Shown: positions 44,511 to 52,459 of the stretch, in pieces
How positions within the stretch are numbered: the stretch's first letter is position 1
Layout of the letters: each line of letters opens with the position of its first letter
NCBI GenBank assembly: GCA_943912335.1
Contig: CALTUD010000005.1
Span: forward strand, 62,001 to 126,000
Direction of reading: 5' to 3'
Length of the DNA stretch: 64,000 bases
From: an uncultured Acetobacteraceae bacterium
GTDB lineage: Bacteria; Pseudomonadota; Alphaproteobacteria; Acetobacterales; Acetobacteraceae
Made by a program: the position numbers and the translations under genes
Notes under the pieces: generated by a model
What the model was told of the DNA's origin: nothing
Database searches by the model: none
The model's input: only the letters and a program-made list of their open reading frames with translations

Positions 44511-45004
44511 CGCGACGGCTCCAGGCCCAAATTGCGCAGCAGGTAGCGCACCTGCTTGTTCGGCGACGGCGTTCCCGTGCCGACCGGCTCGAATCCCATC
44601 GCGGCGTGGAACGCGTCCGAGCCCGGATTGGGCGGGTCCGCATTCACCTCGCACACCACCCGCGCGTGTCCCGCCGCTTCCGCGCGTGCGAACAACGCCG
44701 CGTAGAGGCTCCGCGCCAGACCGCGGCCGCGCGCGTGTCCGGCGACCACCACCCGGTCGACATAAACGAAGCGCCGGTAGCGTTCGCGGAACCAGAGGAA
44801 GTTCGGGCTCCGGTAATCCGCGTCCTGGTCGAACGCGATCAGCAGCGCGTCCGCTTCGCCGATCCGTGCGGCCATGAAGGCCATGCCGGACAGGCGCGAC
44901 AGCCCGGCGGCATCCAGATCGGACAGATGCCCGGCATCTTCCTGGTTGAGCGCCAGCAGCGCCGCGGACGGCGTACCGCCGACCGGCTCGACCGATACGC
45001 TCAC
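44507..45004 (-). CDS. GNAT-family N-acetyltransferase
   Basis: A 165-residue acetyltransferase. The acetyl-CoA loop reads GHARGRGLARSLYAALFARAE, followed by VVCEVNADPPNPGSDAFHAAMGFEPVGTG, the usual C-terminal GNAT motif. The GTG start overlaps the hinT stop (GTGA) and its own stop overlaps the phosphoesterase start, so all three are coupled. Its substrate is unknown. Its coupling to HinT suggests a role in removing acyl or nucleotidyl by-products, which is speculative. Confidence 0.88.
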   Translation of the reverse strand: MSVSVEPVGGTPSAALLALNQEDAGHLSDLDAAGLSRLSGMAFMAARIGEADALLIAFDQDADYRSPNFLWFRERYRRFVYVDRVVVAGHARGRGLARSLYAALFARAEAAGHARVVCEVNADPPNPGSDAFHAAMGFEPVGTGTPSPNKQVRYLLRNLGLEPSR

Positions 45005-45387
45005 GCTTCGGCCGGCGCCACCATGCGGCCGAGCGGCGCCCCGCCGAACAGGTGCACATGGAAATGCGGCACTTCCTGGCCGCCATGCGCGCCCATGTTG
45101 GAGAGCAGCCTGTAGCCCGGCTCATCCAGCCCGAGATCGTGTGCCACCTGACCCACCGCGCGCACGAAGCCGGCGATCGCTTCCGTCGGCGCCTTGGCGG
45201 CGAAATCCGCGAACGACACGTAGGAACCCTTGGGGATCACCAGCACATGTACGGGCGCCTGCGGGGCGATGTCGTGGAAGGCCAGCGCGTGCTCGTTCTC
45301 GAACACCTTCCGGCAGGGGATCTCGCCGCGCAGGATCCGCGCGAAGATGTTGGCATCGTCGTAATCGCCCTGGCCCGGCACCGGCAT
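45001..45387 (-). CDS. HIT-family nucleotide hydrolase (HinT)
   Basis: A 128-residue histidine-triad protein that hydrolyses adenosine phosphoramidates and aminoacyl-AMP. The triad HxHxH is visible in VPHFHVHLFGG (His108, 110, 112). NIFARILRGEIPCRKVFEN is the conserved N-terminus. ATG at 45387 lies 3 bases after the hisE stop, inside the histidine operon; hinT next to hisE is common in alphaproteobacteria, fitting its possible role in clearing phosphoribosyl-adenylate by-products. Confidence 0.95.
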   Translation of the reverse strand: MPVPGQGDYDDANIFARILRGEIPCRKVFENEHALAFHDIAPQAPVHVLVIPKGSYVSFADFAAKAPTEAIAGFVRAVGQVAHDLGLDEPGYRLLSNMGAHGGQEVPHFHVHLFGGAPLGRMVAPAEA

Positions 45388-45390
45388 GCT

Positions 45391-46011
45391 TCAGTCCTCC
45401 TGCACGCGCGACGAGGCGCGGGATTGTTTCTCCGCGATGCCGCTGGTGCCCTCGCGCCGGTGCAGCTCGCTCCAGATCTCGGAAGGCTGCACGCCCGCAT
45501 CCACCCACATGACGATCAGGTGGTAGAGAACGTCGGCGCTTTCCCCGACCAGCTTGTCGCTGCGTCCGGCGACCGCCTCAATCAGGCACTCCACCGCTTC
45601 CTCGCCGAATTTTTGCGCCACCTTGGCGGTCCCGCGCGACAGGAGGCGAGCGGAATGGGAGATGTTCGGATCGGCGTCGCGTCGCGCGGTCACGACCTCG
45701 AACAGCCGGTCCAGCACGGCGGCGTTGGCGCCGTCGAGAGTCGCGGTCTGCACCGCAGCGCCGGTCGTGCGCACGGCGCGCCGCACGGTCTTGCTGACCG
45801 TGGCGGCCTTCTTGGCGCCGTTCTTCTTGTTCGCGGTCTTGGGAGCCGCAGCCGATTTCGCGGCCGCGCCCTTGGCGGCCTGCGCCTTCTTGTTCGCGGT
45901 CTTCTTGGTCGCCGCGGCCTTGGGTTCGGTCGCCACCGCCAGCTCCATCTGTTCGGTCCGGTTCCGGGCAGCGGCGGATTTCTTTGCGGCGCGCTTGGGA
46001 GGCTTGGACAT
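45391..46011 (-). CDS. hisE: Phosphoribosyl-ATP pyrophosphatase with long Lys/Ala-rich N-terminal tail
   Basis: Second step of histidine synthesis. The all-alpha MazG-like core occupies about 97-195 of 206 residues, with VAQKFGEEAVECLIEA (Glu motif 134-141) and GESADVLYHLIVMW (157-170). The first ~95 residues are unusual: Lys, Ala and Thr dominate, with two TANKK repeats and KKAQAAKGAAAKSAAAPK-like runs, resembling histone H1/AlgP tails. HisE proteins are normally ~100 residues. ATG at 46011 overlaps the hisF stop (TGATG). An internal ATG at residue 22 and downstream starts might give a shorter form. The tail may bind nucleic acid. Confidence 0.92.
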   Translation of the reverse strand: MSKPPKRAAKKSAAARNRTEQMELAVATEPKAAATKKTANKKAQAAKGAAAKSAAAPKTANKKNGAKKAATVSKTVRRAVRTTGAAVQTATLDGANAAVLDRLFEVVTARRDADPNISHSARLLSRGTAKVAQKFGEEAVECLIEAVAGRSDKLVGESADVLYHLIVMWVDAGVQPSEIWSELHRREGTSGIAEKQSRASSRVQED

Positions 46012-46790
46012 CACACGGGATCCTGGCTGGAAGCGGGCGGCCGCACGGGTTGGCCGGCGTCGCGCAACGCCTGCTTGACCTCCGCCACGGTGAACCGCCC
46101 GAAATGAAACACGCTGGCGGCGAGAAGCCCGGTCGCGCCCGCCTCGGCACCTTCCACGAAATGCCGCAGCGCGCCGACGCCGCCCGACGCCACCACCGGC
46201 ACGCGCACGGTGCCGCAGACGCGACGGAGCAGATCGAGATCGAAGCCGTTGCCGGTGCCGTCCCGGTCCATGCTGGTGAGCAGGATCTCGCCCGCGCCGC
46301 GCTCGGCCATCTCGCGGCACCAGGAAACCGCGTCGCGGCCGGTGCCGGTGCGGCCGCCATGGGTGAACACCTCCCAGCCGCCCTTGCCGTCGGCGCGCGC
46401 GTCCACCGCCACCACCACGCATTGCGAGCCGAACTTCTCCGCCGCTTCGGACACCAGCTCGGGACGCGCCACGGCCGACGAGTTCATTGAACACTTGTCG
46501 GCGCCGGCCAGAAGCAGGCGGCGCATGTCGGCGGTGGAGCGTATGCCGCCGCCGACGGTCAGCGGCAGGAAGATGCGCGCCGCCGTGCGTCCCACCACGT
46601 CGAGAATGGTGTCGCGGTTCTCGTGGCTGGCGGTGATGTCGAGAAAGGTGAGCTCGTCGGCGCCGGCGGCGTCATACACCGCCGCCTGTTCCACCGGGTC
46701 GCCCGCATCGCGCAGGGACACGAAATTCACCCCCTTCACCACGCGGCCGTCCTTGACGTCCAGGCAGGGGATCACACGGAGCTTGAGCAT
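46011..46790 (-). CDS. hisF: Imidazole glycerol phosphate synthase, cyclase subunit
   Basis: TIM-barrel enzyme that uses ammonia from HisH to make imidazole glycerol phosphate and AICAR. The 259-residue protein shows the catalytic Asp11 in RVIPCLDVKDGRVVKG, the second Asp in VVAVDARADGKGG, phosphate-binding LTVGGGIRS, and SGGVGALRH. Start and stop overlap neighbours by one or more bases (TGATG at each end), so it is tightly coupled with the GNAT-HisA gene and hisE. Confidence 0.97.
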   Translation of the reverse strand: MLKLRVIPCLDVKDGRVVKGVNFVSLRDAGDPVEQAAVYDAAGADELTFLDITASHENRDTILDVVGRTAARIFLPLTVGGGIRSTADMRRLLLAGADKCSMNSSAVARPELVSEAAEKFGSQCVVVAVDARADGKGGWEVFTHGGRTGTGRDAVSWCREMAERGAGEILLTSMDRDGTGNGFDLDLLRRVCGTVRVPVVASGGVGALRHFVEGAEAGATGLLAASVFHFGRFTVAEVKQALRDAGQPVRPPASSQDPV

Positions 46791-48145
46791 CAGCCGAGCG
46801 CACGCAGCGCATCGCGCGGGTCAATGCGGCCGTCATACAGCGCACGCCCGACGATCACGCCTTCGATGCCGGGGAAATTGGCCGCTGCCGTCTTCAGTGC
46901 GTGCAGATGCTCGATCGCGCCGACGCCGCCGGAGGCGACCACGGGCGTCGACAGCCGGGCGGACAGGGCGCAGGTCTGTTCCACGTCGAGCCCGGTCAGC
47001 ATGCCGTCGCGGGCGATCTCGGTGAACACAATCGCCGACACGCCGGCATCCTCCATCCGCAGCGCCAGCTCGCTGGCGGAAAGATCGGAAACCTCCGCCC
47101 AGCCTTCGGTCGCCACGCGCCCGTCGCGCGCGTCGATGCCGCAGACGATCCGGCCCGGAAAGGCGCGGCAGGCGTCGCGCACCAGATCGGGGTTCTTCAC
47201 CGCCGCACTGCCCAGGATGACGCGGGTGATGCCGGCCGACAGCCAGCGCTCAATCGCCGCCATGTCGCGCAGACCGCCGCCGAGCTGCACCGGCACCTCG
47301 GCATTGGCGATGATCGCCTCGATCGCTTCCGCATTCACCGAATGGCCGGCGAAGGCGCCGTTCAGATCCACCACATGCAGCCAGCGGCACCCGGCGGCGA
47401 CCCAGTTGCGGGCCTGCGCGCCCGGATCGTCGGAATAGACCGTGGCGTCGTCCATCTCGCCGCGACGCAGACGCACGCAGGCGCCGTCCTTGAGGTCGAT
47501 CGCCGGATAAAGGGTGAGGGGCCTCTGGTCGGGCACGGGTTTCTCCGGTTTCGGTCGGGCAGGGCTGCCGGCGGGTGCGGCCTGTTTCGCGGTGGGGGCC
47601 GTCTCGGCGCCGCGCTCCTGCAACAGCTTGGTGAAGAAGAAGCCGCCCACCACCTCGCCGCCGACGCGGGCATAATGCGGATGGGTGCCCCAATGCTGGA
47701 AGCCCAGCGTGCGATAAAGCCGGATCGCCGCGGTCTGGGTTTCCCGGACGTCGAGATTGAGCACGCGGTAGCCGAGATTGCGGGCGCAGTCCTCGACGGC
47801 CTCCACCATCATCCGCGCCAGACCGTGTCCGCGCGCATAGGGCGCCAGGAAGGAATGCATCAGCGTGGCGGTCATCGCCTGCGCCTCGTTGTTGCGCGGC
47901 GGCCGTAACAGCTGGGTGGCGCCGACGATCACCCCGTCGAGCCGCGCCACGAACAGAGCACGCTCCGGCACCAGCAGGATGCCGCGGAAATACTGCTCCA
48001 GGGAGCGCCGTCCGGGCGACTGCACCCAGCCGAACCCGCCGCCATCCAGGATGGCGGCATCCGTCGCCTCGCAGAGCTGCTCCAACTCGTCGTCGTCGAG
48101 CGCGGAAACCCGCTCTGCCGCCAGGATCGGGGAGTCGCCGCTCAC
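46790..48145 (-). CDS. hisA: Fused GNAT acetyltransferase - HisA isomerase
   Basis: A 451-residue fusion. Residues 1-180 are a complete GNAT domain with the acetyl-CoA loop LAPYARGHGLARMMVEAVED (100-119) and NLDVRETQTAAIRLYRTLGFQHWG. A Pro/Ala/Lys linker spans about 180-207. Residues 208-451 are HisA (ProFAR isomerase) with catalytic Asp217 in YPAIDLKDGACVRL, Asp338 in GIDARDGRVATEGW, VQLGGGLRD, and VVASGGVGAIEHL. No stop, frameshift or ribosome site separates the domains, so the fusion is real in the sequence. GTG at 48145 overlaps the hisH stop. The acetyltransferase substrate is unknown. Confidence 0.95.
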   Translation of the reverse strand: MSGDSPILAAERVSALDDDELEQLCEATDAAILDGGGFGWVQSPGRRSLEQYFRGILLVPERALFVARLDGVIVGATQLLRPPRNNEAQAMTATLMHSFLAPYARGHGLARMMVEAVEDCARNLGYRVLNLDVRETQTAAIRLYRTLGFQHWGTHPHYARVGGEVVGGFFFTKLLQERGAETAPTAKQAAPAGSPARPKPEKPVPDQRPLTLYPAIDLKDGACVRLRRGEMDDATVYSDDPGAQARNWVAAGCRWLHVVDLNGAFAGHSVNAEAIEAIIANAEVPVQLGGGLRDMAAIERWLSAGITRVILGSAAVKNPDLVRDACRAFPGRIVCGIDARDGRVATEGWAEVSDLSASELALRMEDAGVSAIVFTEIARDGMLTGLDVEQTCALSARLSTPVVASGGVGAIEHLHALKTAAANFPGIEGVIVGRALYDGRIDPRDALRALG

Positions 48146-48810
48146 GCGCCGGGAGCCCAGCGCAGGAAGTTGGCCAGGATGCGAAGCCCGACGCGCTGGC
48201 TCTTCTCGACATGGAACTGCGTGCCGGCGCGGTTGCCGCGCGCCACCAGGGCCGGGACCGCGCCGCCGTACTCGGTGGTGGCGACCAGCTCGGCCGGATC
48301 GAAGCCGGTCAGGGCGAAGGAATGCACGAAATAGCCGTGATCGCCGGGGGCGAGCCCGTCGGTGAGCGGATGGGCGCCGGGCGTGAAGTCGAGCGCGTTC
48401 CAGCCCATCTGCGGCAGGCGCAGGCCCGGTGCGTCCATGCGGGCGATATCGCCGCGTATCCAGCCGAAGCCGGGGGTTTCGCCGTATTCCAGGCCGCGCT
48501 CGGCCATGAGCTGCATGCCGACGCAGATGCCGAGGAACGGCGTGCCGGCGTCGGTGGCACGCTCGATCGCGTCGCGCAGACCGCCCGCGCCGGCCAGGCC
48601 CCGGGCGCAGTCGGCGAAGGCGCCCTGGCCGGGCAGCACGATGCGGTTCGCGCGCAGAACCGTGTCCGGATCGCCGCTCACCACGATCTCGGCGTCGATG
48701 CCGGTGCGCGCGGCGGCTTCCGCCAGAGCGCGCGACGCGGAGGCGAGATTGCCGCCCTGATAGTCGACCACGACCACCAGACCGCCCGCGGGCAGGGGAC
48801 GGACGCTCAT
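48142..48810 (-). CDS. hisH: Imidazole glycerol phosphate synthase, glutamine amidotransferase subunit
   Basis: Class I glutaminase partner of HisF, 222 residues. The catalytic triad is visible: Cys96 in FLGICVGMQL, His200 and Glu202 in GTQFHVEKSQ. The oxyanion strand LPGQGAF is at 59-65. ATG at 48810 overlaps the stop of the DUF2628 gene (ATGA), and its own stop overlaps the GTG of the fusion gene. Confidence 0.96.
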   Translation of the reverse strand: MSVRPLPAGGLVVVVDYQGGNLASASRALAEAAARTGIDAEIVVSGDPDTVLRANRIVLPGQGAFADCARGLAGAGGLRDAIERATDAGTPFLGICVGMQLMAERGLEYGETPGFGWIRGDIARMDAPGLRLPQMGWNALDFTPGAHPLTDGLAPGDHGYFVHSFALTGFDPAELVATTEYGGAVPALVARGNRAGTQFHVEKSQRVGLRILANFLRWAPGA

Positions 48811-49184
48811 GCCGGGCGCCCGACCAGATCGGGACGCTTGTCCAGCAGACGCACCAGAGCGTGGCCGCGATCGAGACCGGAGACGAGCGGCCCCGGCGTC
48901 CAGCCGCCTTGGGTCATTTCCCAGCCGCGCCAGTCGGACGCGAAGGCGCCGATGGCGACATGCAGGCCGAGCGGCAGCGCCCAGCCCCCGGCGAGATGGC
49001 GGGCGGCCAGCAGAGCGAGCAGGGTGACGGCGCAGGCCAGCAGCGCGCAAAGCCAGCTTCCCCGGCGCAGGAACACGAGCCAGCCGAACAGAAGACCCCA
49101 GACGGAGAAACCCTCGCGCACCATGACGGGCGGCCGCGACGGATCGCCGCCGGGCGGCGGAAACCAGGGGGTGTAGAGCCTCAC
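48807..49184 (-). CDS. DUF2628 family membrane protein
   Basis: A 125-residue protein of unknown function between hisB and hisH. The start VRLYTPWFPPP and the segment MVREGFSVWGLLFGWLVFLRRGSWLCALL match DUF2628. Hydrophobic stretches at about 31-47 and 50-70 suggest two or three membrane helices. GTG at 49184 overlaps the hisB stop (GTGA). The same family sits in his operons of other alphaproteobacteria, so the location is conserved although no histidine-related role is known. Confidence 0.88.
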   Translation of the reverse strand: MRLYTPWFPPPGGDPSRPPVMVREGFSVWGLLFGWLVFLRRGSWLCALLACAVTLLALLAARHLAGGWALPLGLHVAIGAFASDWRGWEMTQGGWTPGPLVSGLDRGHALVRLLDKRPDLVGRPA

Positions 49185-49792
49185 AGCGAGCCCTTGGTGG
49201 AGGGAATGCGCCCCGCCGAGCGCGGATCGGGCTCCGTCGCCATGCGCAGGGCGCGCGCGACCGCCTTGAAGCAGCCTTCGGCGATGTGGTGGTTGTTGCT
49301 GCCGGCCTTCTGGTTGATGTGCAGCGAGAGCCCGGCATTGGACGAGAAACCGCGAAAGAATTCCTCGAACAATTCGGTGTCCATCTCGCCGATCTTGTCG
49401 CGCGGGAACCGCACGTCCCAGACCAGGAAGGAGCGGCCGGAGATGTCGATCGCCGCTTCCACCAGCGCCTCGTCCATCGGCACCACGGCATGGCCGTAGC
49501 GCCGGATGCCGGCCTTGTCGCCGATGGCGCGGGTGAAGCACTGGCCGAGAACGATGCCGATATCCTCGGTGGTGTGGTGGAAATCGACCTGCAGGTCGCC
49601 GATCGCCTTCACCTCGAGATCGAAGCAGGCATGCCGGGCGAGCGCGGTCAGCATGTGGTCCAGAAAACCGATCCCGGTCTCGATCCGGGAGCGGCCGCTG
49701 CCGTCCAGATCGAGCGACAGGGTGATGTCGGTTTCGGCCGTGGCGCGATGGAGCGTGGCGGTTCTGGAGCCGGTGGCGGTGTCGTCCTGCAT
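49181..49792 (-). CDS. hisB: Imidazoleglycerol-phosphate dehydratase
   Basis: Mn-dependent dehydratase, sixth step of histidine synthesis; monofunctional 203-residue form. Metal ligands are in FLDHMLTALARHACFD, DLQVDFHHTTEDIGIVLG, and GSNNHHIAEGCFKAVARAL. ATG at 49792 was chosen because it starts the family reading; the frame to 49894 is Cys/Trp-rich noise. It is the first gene of the histidine unit and begins 49 bases after the fliP stop on the same strand. Confidence 0.96.
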   Translation of the reverse strand: MQDDTATGSRTATLHRATAETDITLSLDLDGSGRSRIETGIGFLDHMLTALARHACFDLEVKAIGDLQVDFHHTTEDIGIVLGQCFTRAIGDKAGIRRYGHAVVPMDEALVEAAIDISGRSFLVWDVRFPRDKIGEMDTELFEEFFRGFSSNAGLSLHINQKAGSNNHHIAEGCFKAVARALRMATEPDPRSAGRIPSTKGSL

Positions 49793-49841
49793 GGCCCGGA
49801 GTCTACAGCACCGCCCGGTGCGACACCATATTCCGCCCGGC

Positions 49842-50591
49842 TCAGCCGGTGGCAAAGCTTTGCACGAGGCTGCCCGCCACCAGATGCCAGCCATCCACCA
49901 TCACGAAGAAGATCAGCTTGAACGGCAGGGAGATGGCCGAGGGCGGCAGCATCATCATGCCGAGGCTCATCAGCACGCTCGACACCACGATGTCGATCAC
50001 CAGGAACGGCAGATAGAGCAGGAAGCCCATCTCGAAGCCGCGCCGCAGTTCGCCGATCATGAAGGCTGGCACCAGAGCGCGCCAGGGCGTGTCGTCCGGG
50101 GAAGCGGGCACCGGCAGCTTGGCGATGTCGAGAAACAAACGCAGATCGGGCGGCCGGATGTTGTGCGCCATGAAGTGGCGGAACGGTTCGGCGGCGAGGC
50201 GCAGCCCGTCCAGCTCGGCCAGCTTGCCGGCCATCATCGGCGCGATGCCGTCGTTCCAGGAGGCGAGCAGGGTCGGCTGCATCACGAAGAAGGTGAGAAA
50301 CAGCGCCAGCCCGATCAGCACCGTGTTGGGCGGCGTGCCCTGCGCGCCGATCGCCGAGCGCAGCAGCGACAGCACGATGACGATCCGGGTGAAACCGGTG
50401 ACCATCACCAGCAGGCTCGGCGCCAGGGAAAGCAGTGTGATCAGCGCGGTGAGCTGGACCAGGCGTCCGGTGGCGCCGGCATCGCCGGAATGGCCGAGAT
50501 CGATGCTGACCGCCTGGGCATGCGCCGCAGCCGGCAGAAGCACGAGGCCGGCGAGCCAGGCCGCGGCAAGAACGAAGGAGCGGACGCGCAT
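49842..50591 (-). CDS. fliP: Flagellar type III export protein FliP
   Basis: Export-gate core component. The 249-residue precursor has a cleavable signal peptide (to about AHAQ), then four membrane helices with LSLAPSLLVMVTGFTRIVIVLSLLR, VPAFMIGELRRGFEMGFLLYLPFLVIDIVVSSVLM and MMMLPPSAISLPFKL, all hallmark FliP motifs. ATG at 50591 overlaps the fliO stop (TGATG). The hisB gene follows on the same strand. Confidence 0.96.
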   Translation of the reverse strand: MRVRSFVLAAAWLAGLVLLPAAAHAQAVSIDLGHSGDAGATGRLVQLTALITLLSLAPSLLVMVTGFTRIVIVLSLLRSAIGAQGTPPNTVLIGLALFLTFFVMQPTLLASWNDGIAPMMAGKLAELDGLRLAAEPFRHFMAHNIRPPDLRLFLDIAKLPVPASPDDTPWRALVPAFMIGELRRGFEMGFLLYLPFLVIDIVVSSVLMSLGMMMLPPSAISLPFKLIFFVMVDGWHLVAGSLVQSFATG

Positions 50592-50875
50592 CAAACTGGC
50601 TCCACCGTGAACTCCGTCGGGACGGGGGCGGGCGGCAAAGGCAGCAGAATGTCCGTGGCGCCGCCGGACAGCACCAGAACCTGTCGCCCGTCGCACTCGA
50701 CGAGCACCAGACGCCGCTTGGCGTCGAGCGCCAGTTGCGCGGCCACGACCATGCGGGCGCCGCCGGCGCCGGAGAAGCGGGGACGAAGCAGGGGTGCGCC
50801 CCAACGAAGCAGAAAGATCAAACCCACAACGAGAACAAGCGCGCCGGTGGCGCTCAGGAGATCGGTCGTCGACAT
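50591..50875 (-). CDS. fliO: Flagellar biosynthesis protein FliO
   Basis: A 94-residue assembly factor that stabilises FliP in the membrane. One N-terminal membrane helix (about 9-25, LLSATGALVLVVGLIFLLRW) is followed by a short cytoplasmic domain with VVAAQLALDAKRRLVLVECDGRQVLVLSGGATDILL, the FliO pattern. Start ATG at 50875 faces flgB across a 146-bp region; its stop overlaps the fliP start. Confidence 0.9.
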   Translation of the reverse strand: MSTTDLLSATGALVLVVGLIFLLRWGAPLLRPRFSGAGGARMVVAAQLALDAKRRLVLVECDGRQVLVLSGGATDILLPLPPAPVPTEFTVEPV

Positions 50876-50923
50876 GCTGCACGGCCTTTTGCCGGTGATG
50901 CGCGCAGGATGGATCGGCGCCGG

Positions 50924-50938
50924 TTAAGGCCCGGTAAA
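50924..50938. promoter_or_regulatory. Candidate CtrA-like site in the divergent flagellar promoter
   Basis: TTAA-N7-TAAA matches the alphaproteobacterial CtrA consensus TTAA-N7-TTAA at seven of eight positions. A second TTAACCTT half-site-like element lies about 20 bases downstream, around 50957-50965. It sits between divergent fliO-fliP and flgB operons, where CtrA control of flagellar genes would be expected. Confidence 0.4.
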
Positions 50939-51021
50939 CGGAAGAATCTTTTTGTTGTTAACCTTCCGGCAATTCCTGCCGGTCACACTGCATCCGAGAC
51001 CGGGATAAGGATGAGCGGGTC

Positions 51022-51402
51022 ATGGATGCGGGTGGAACGGACCTTCTGGGTCTCGCCGCGAACCGTCTGAACTGGCTGGACCAGCGTCAGAAGGTGCTCG
51101 CGCGCAACATCGCGAATTCCGACACGCCCGATTTCATGCCGCGCGACGAGCAGTCGTTCGACGACGTCATGCGCAAGGGCACGCTGGCCCCGACGCAGAC
51201 GGACCCGATGCATCTCGCGGGCGACGCCGCCAATGCCGGCACGGTGGCGATGAAGGTGAGAAGCCGGTCCATCAACGGGAACGGCGTCGCGCTGGACGAG
51301 CAGATGATGAAAGTCGCCGATACCGACACGCAACAACGCCTCGTGACCACGCTCTACAGCCGCTACATGGGCATGTTCCAGACCGCGATCGGCAAGGGCT
51401 GA
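51022..51402 (+). CDS. flgB: Flagellar proximal rod protein FlgB
   Basis: A 126-residue rod subunit exported by the flagellar machine. The N-terminal signature RQKVLARNIANSDTPDFMPRD and the C-terminal helix that pairs with it are present. ATG at 51022 gives this reading; an ATG at 51011 is out of frame. First gene of the flgB-flgC-fliE-fliQ-fliR-flhB unit; 2 bases separate it from flgC. Confidence 0.94.
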   Translation: MDAGGTDLLGLAANRLNWLDQRQKVLARNIANSDTPDFMPRDEQSFDDVMRKGTLAPTQTDPMHLAGDAANAGTVAMKVRSRSINGNGVALDEQMMKVADTDTQQRLVTTLYSRYMGMFQTAIGKG

Positions 51403-51404
51403 AC

Positions 51405-51812
51405 ATGGATATCTCCCGCGCCCTCGACATCTCCGCCTCCGGACTCGACGCGCAGAGCCAGCGCCTGCGCGTGATCTCGGAAAACATGGCCAACGAGGAC
51501 ACGACCGGCTCCACGCCCGGCGCCGATCCGTATCGCCGCAAGATCATCACCTTCGCCGAGCAGGTGGATCGCGAAACCGGCGAATCCGAAGTGGAGGTGA
51601 AATCCATCGGCCGCGACCAGAGCGCATTCGGCAAGCGCTACGATCCGTCCCATCCGGCAGCGGACGCGTCCGGCTACGTCAAGACCTCCAACGTCAGCTC
51701 GTTCATCGAGATGATGGACATGCGCGAGGCCGAGCGGTCCTACAGCGCCAATCTCGACACGATGCAGGCGACGCGGTCGATGATGACCCGCACCATCGAC
51801 CTGCTGAAGTGA
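51405..51812 (+). CDS. flgC: Flagellar proximal rod protein FlgC
   Basis: A 135-residue rod subunit. The N-terminus DISASGLDAQSQRLRVISENMANEDTTG and the C-terminal VSSFIEMMDMREAERSYSANLDTMQATRSMMTRTIDLL are characteristic of FlgC. Starts 2 bases after flgB and is followed closely by fliE, as in most bacteria. Confidence 0.96.
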   Translation: MDISRALDISASGLDAQSQRLRVISENMANEDTTGSTPGADPYRRKIITFAEQVDRETGESEVEVKSIGRDQSAFGKRYDPSHPAADASGYVKTSNVSSFIEMMDMREAERSYSANLDTMQATRSMMTRTIDLLK

Positions 51813-51822
51813 GCATGCGGCG

Positions 51823-52158
51823 ATGAGCGACCTTCGCATGCTGTCCTCCCCGTCGGCGGCCGCCAGCGCTTATGCGCGCGTACAGTCGAGCGGCGGCATC
51901 GGCACCGGCGCGGACGAGATTGCCGAGACCGGCAGCGGAGGAAACGGCTTCGGCGCGATGCTCGGCAACGCATTGCAGAGCGTCGTGGCCTCAGGCCATG
52001 CGGCGGACAGCGCCGCCGCTGCCGGCATCAGCGGTCACGGCAATCTCACCCAGGTGGTGATGGCGGTGTCGCAGGCGCAGATGGCGCTGCAAACCACGAC
52101 GGCCATACGCGACCGGGTAGTCTCGGCCTATCAGGACATCATGAAGATGTCGATCTGA
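51823..52158 (+). CDS. fliE: Flagellar hook-basal body adaptor FliE
   Basis: A 111-residue linker joining the MS ring/export gate to the rod. The helical C-terminal half GHGNLTQVVMAVSQAQMALQTTTAIRDRVVSAYQDIMKMSI is the FliE signature. The first 70 residues are Ala/Gly/Ser-rich and longer than in enteric FliE. Ten bases separate it from flgC. Confidence 0.93.
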   Translation: MSDLRMLSSPSAAASAYARVQSSGGIGTGADEIAETGSGGNGFGAMLGNALQSVVASGHAADSAAAAGISGHGNLTQVVMAVSQAQMALQTTTAIRDRVVSAYQDIMKMSI

Positions 52159-52186
52159 ACTGAAACGATCCAAAAAGGAGCGTGTC

Positions 52187-52459
52187 ATGGCGGTTGACGA
52201 CGTGGGAATGATCCTGCGCGCCATGTTTCTGGTGGTTCTGAAGCTTTCGGCGCCCGGTCTGGTGGCGGCACTGGTGGTCGGCGTGGTGATTTCGTTGATC
52301 CAGGCGGTCACGCAGATCAACGAAAGCACGTTGGCCTTCGTGCCGAAATTGTTGGTGATCGGCGTGGCCTTGTCCGTGGCCGGCCCGTTCATGTTCGCCA
52401 CACTCTTCGACTTCACCCATCTTCTGTTCGACCGCCTGATCGCGGCCGGCGGACAATGA
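52187..52459 (+). CDS. fliQ: Flagellar export gate protein FliQ
   Basis: A 90-residue protein with two membrane helices (about 15-38 and 55-78) separated by SLIQAVTQINESTLAFVPK, the FliQ hallmark. Part of the FliPQR gate. GGAG precedes the ATG, and its stop overlaps the fliR start (ATGA). Confidence 0.95.
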   Translation: MAVDDVGMILRAMFLVVLKLSAPGLVAALVVGVVISLIQAVTQINESTLAFVPKLLVIGVALSVAGPFMFATLFDFTHLLFDRLIAAGGQ

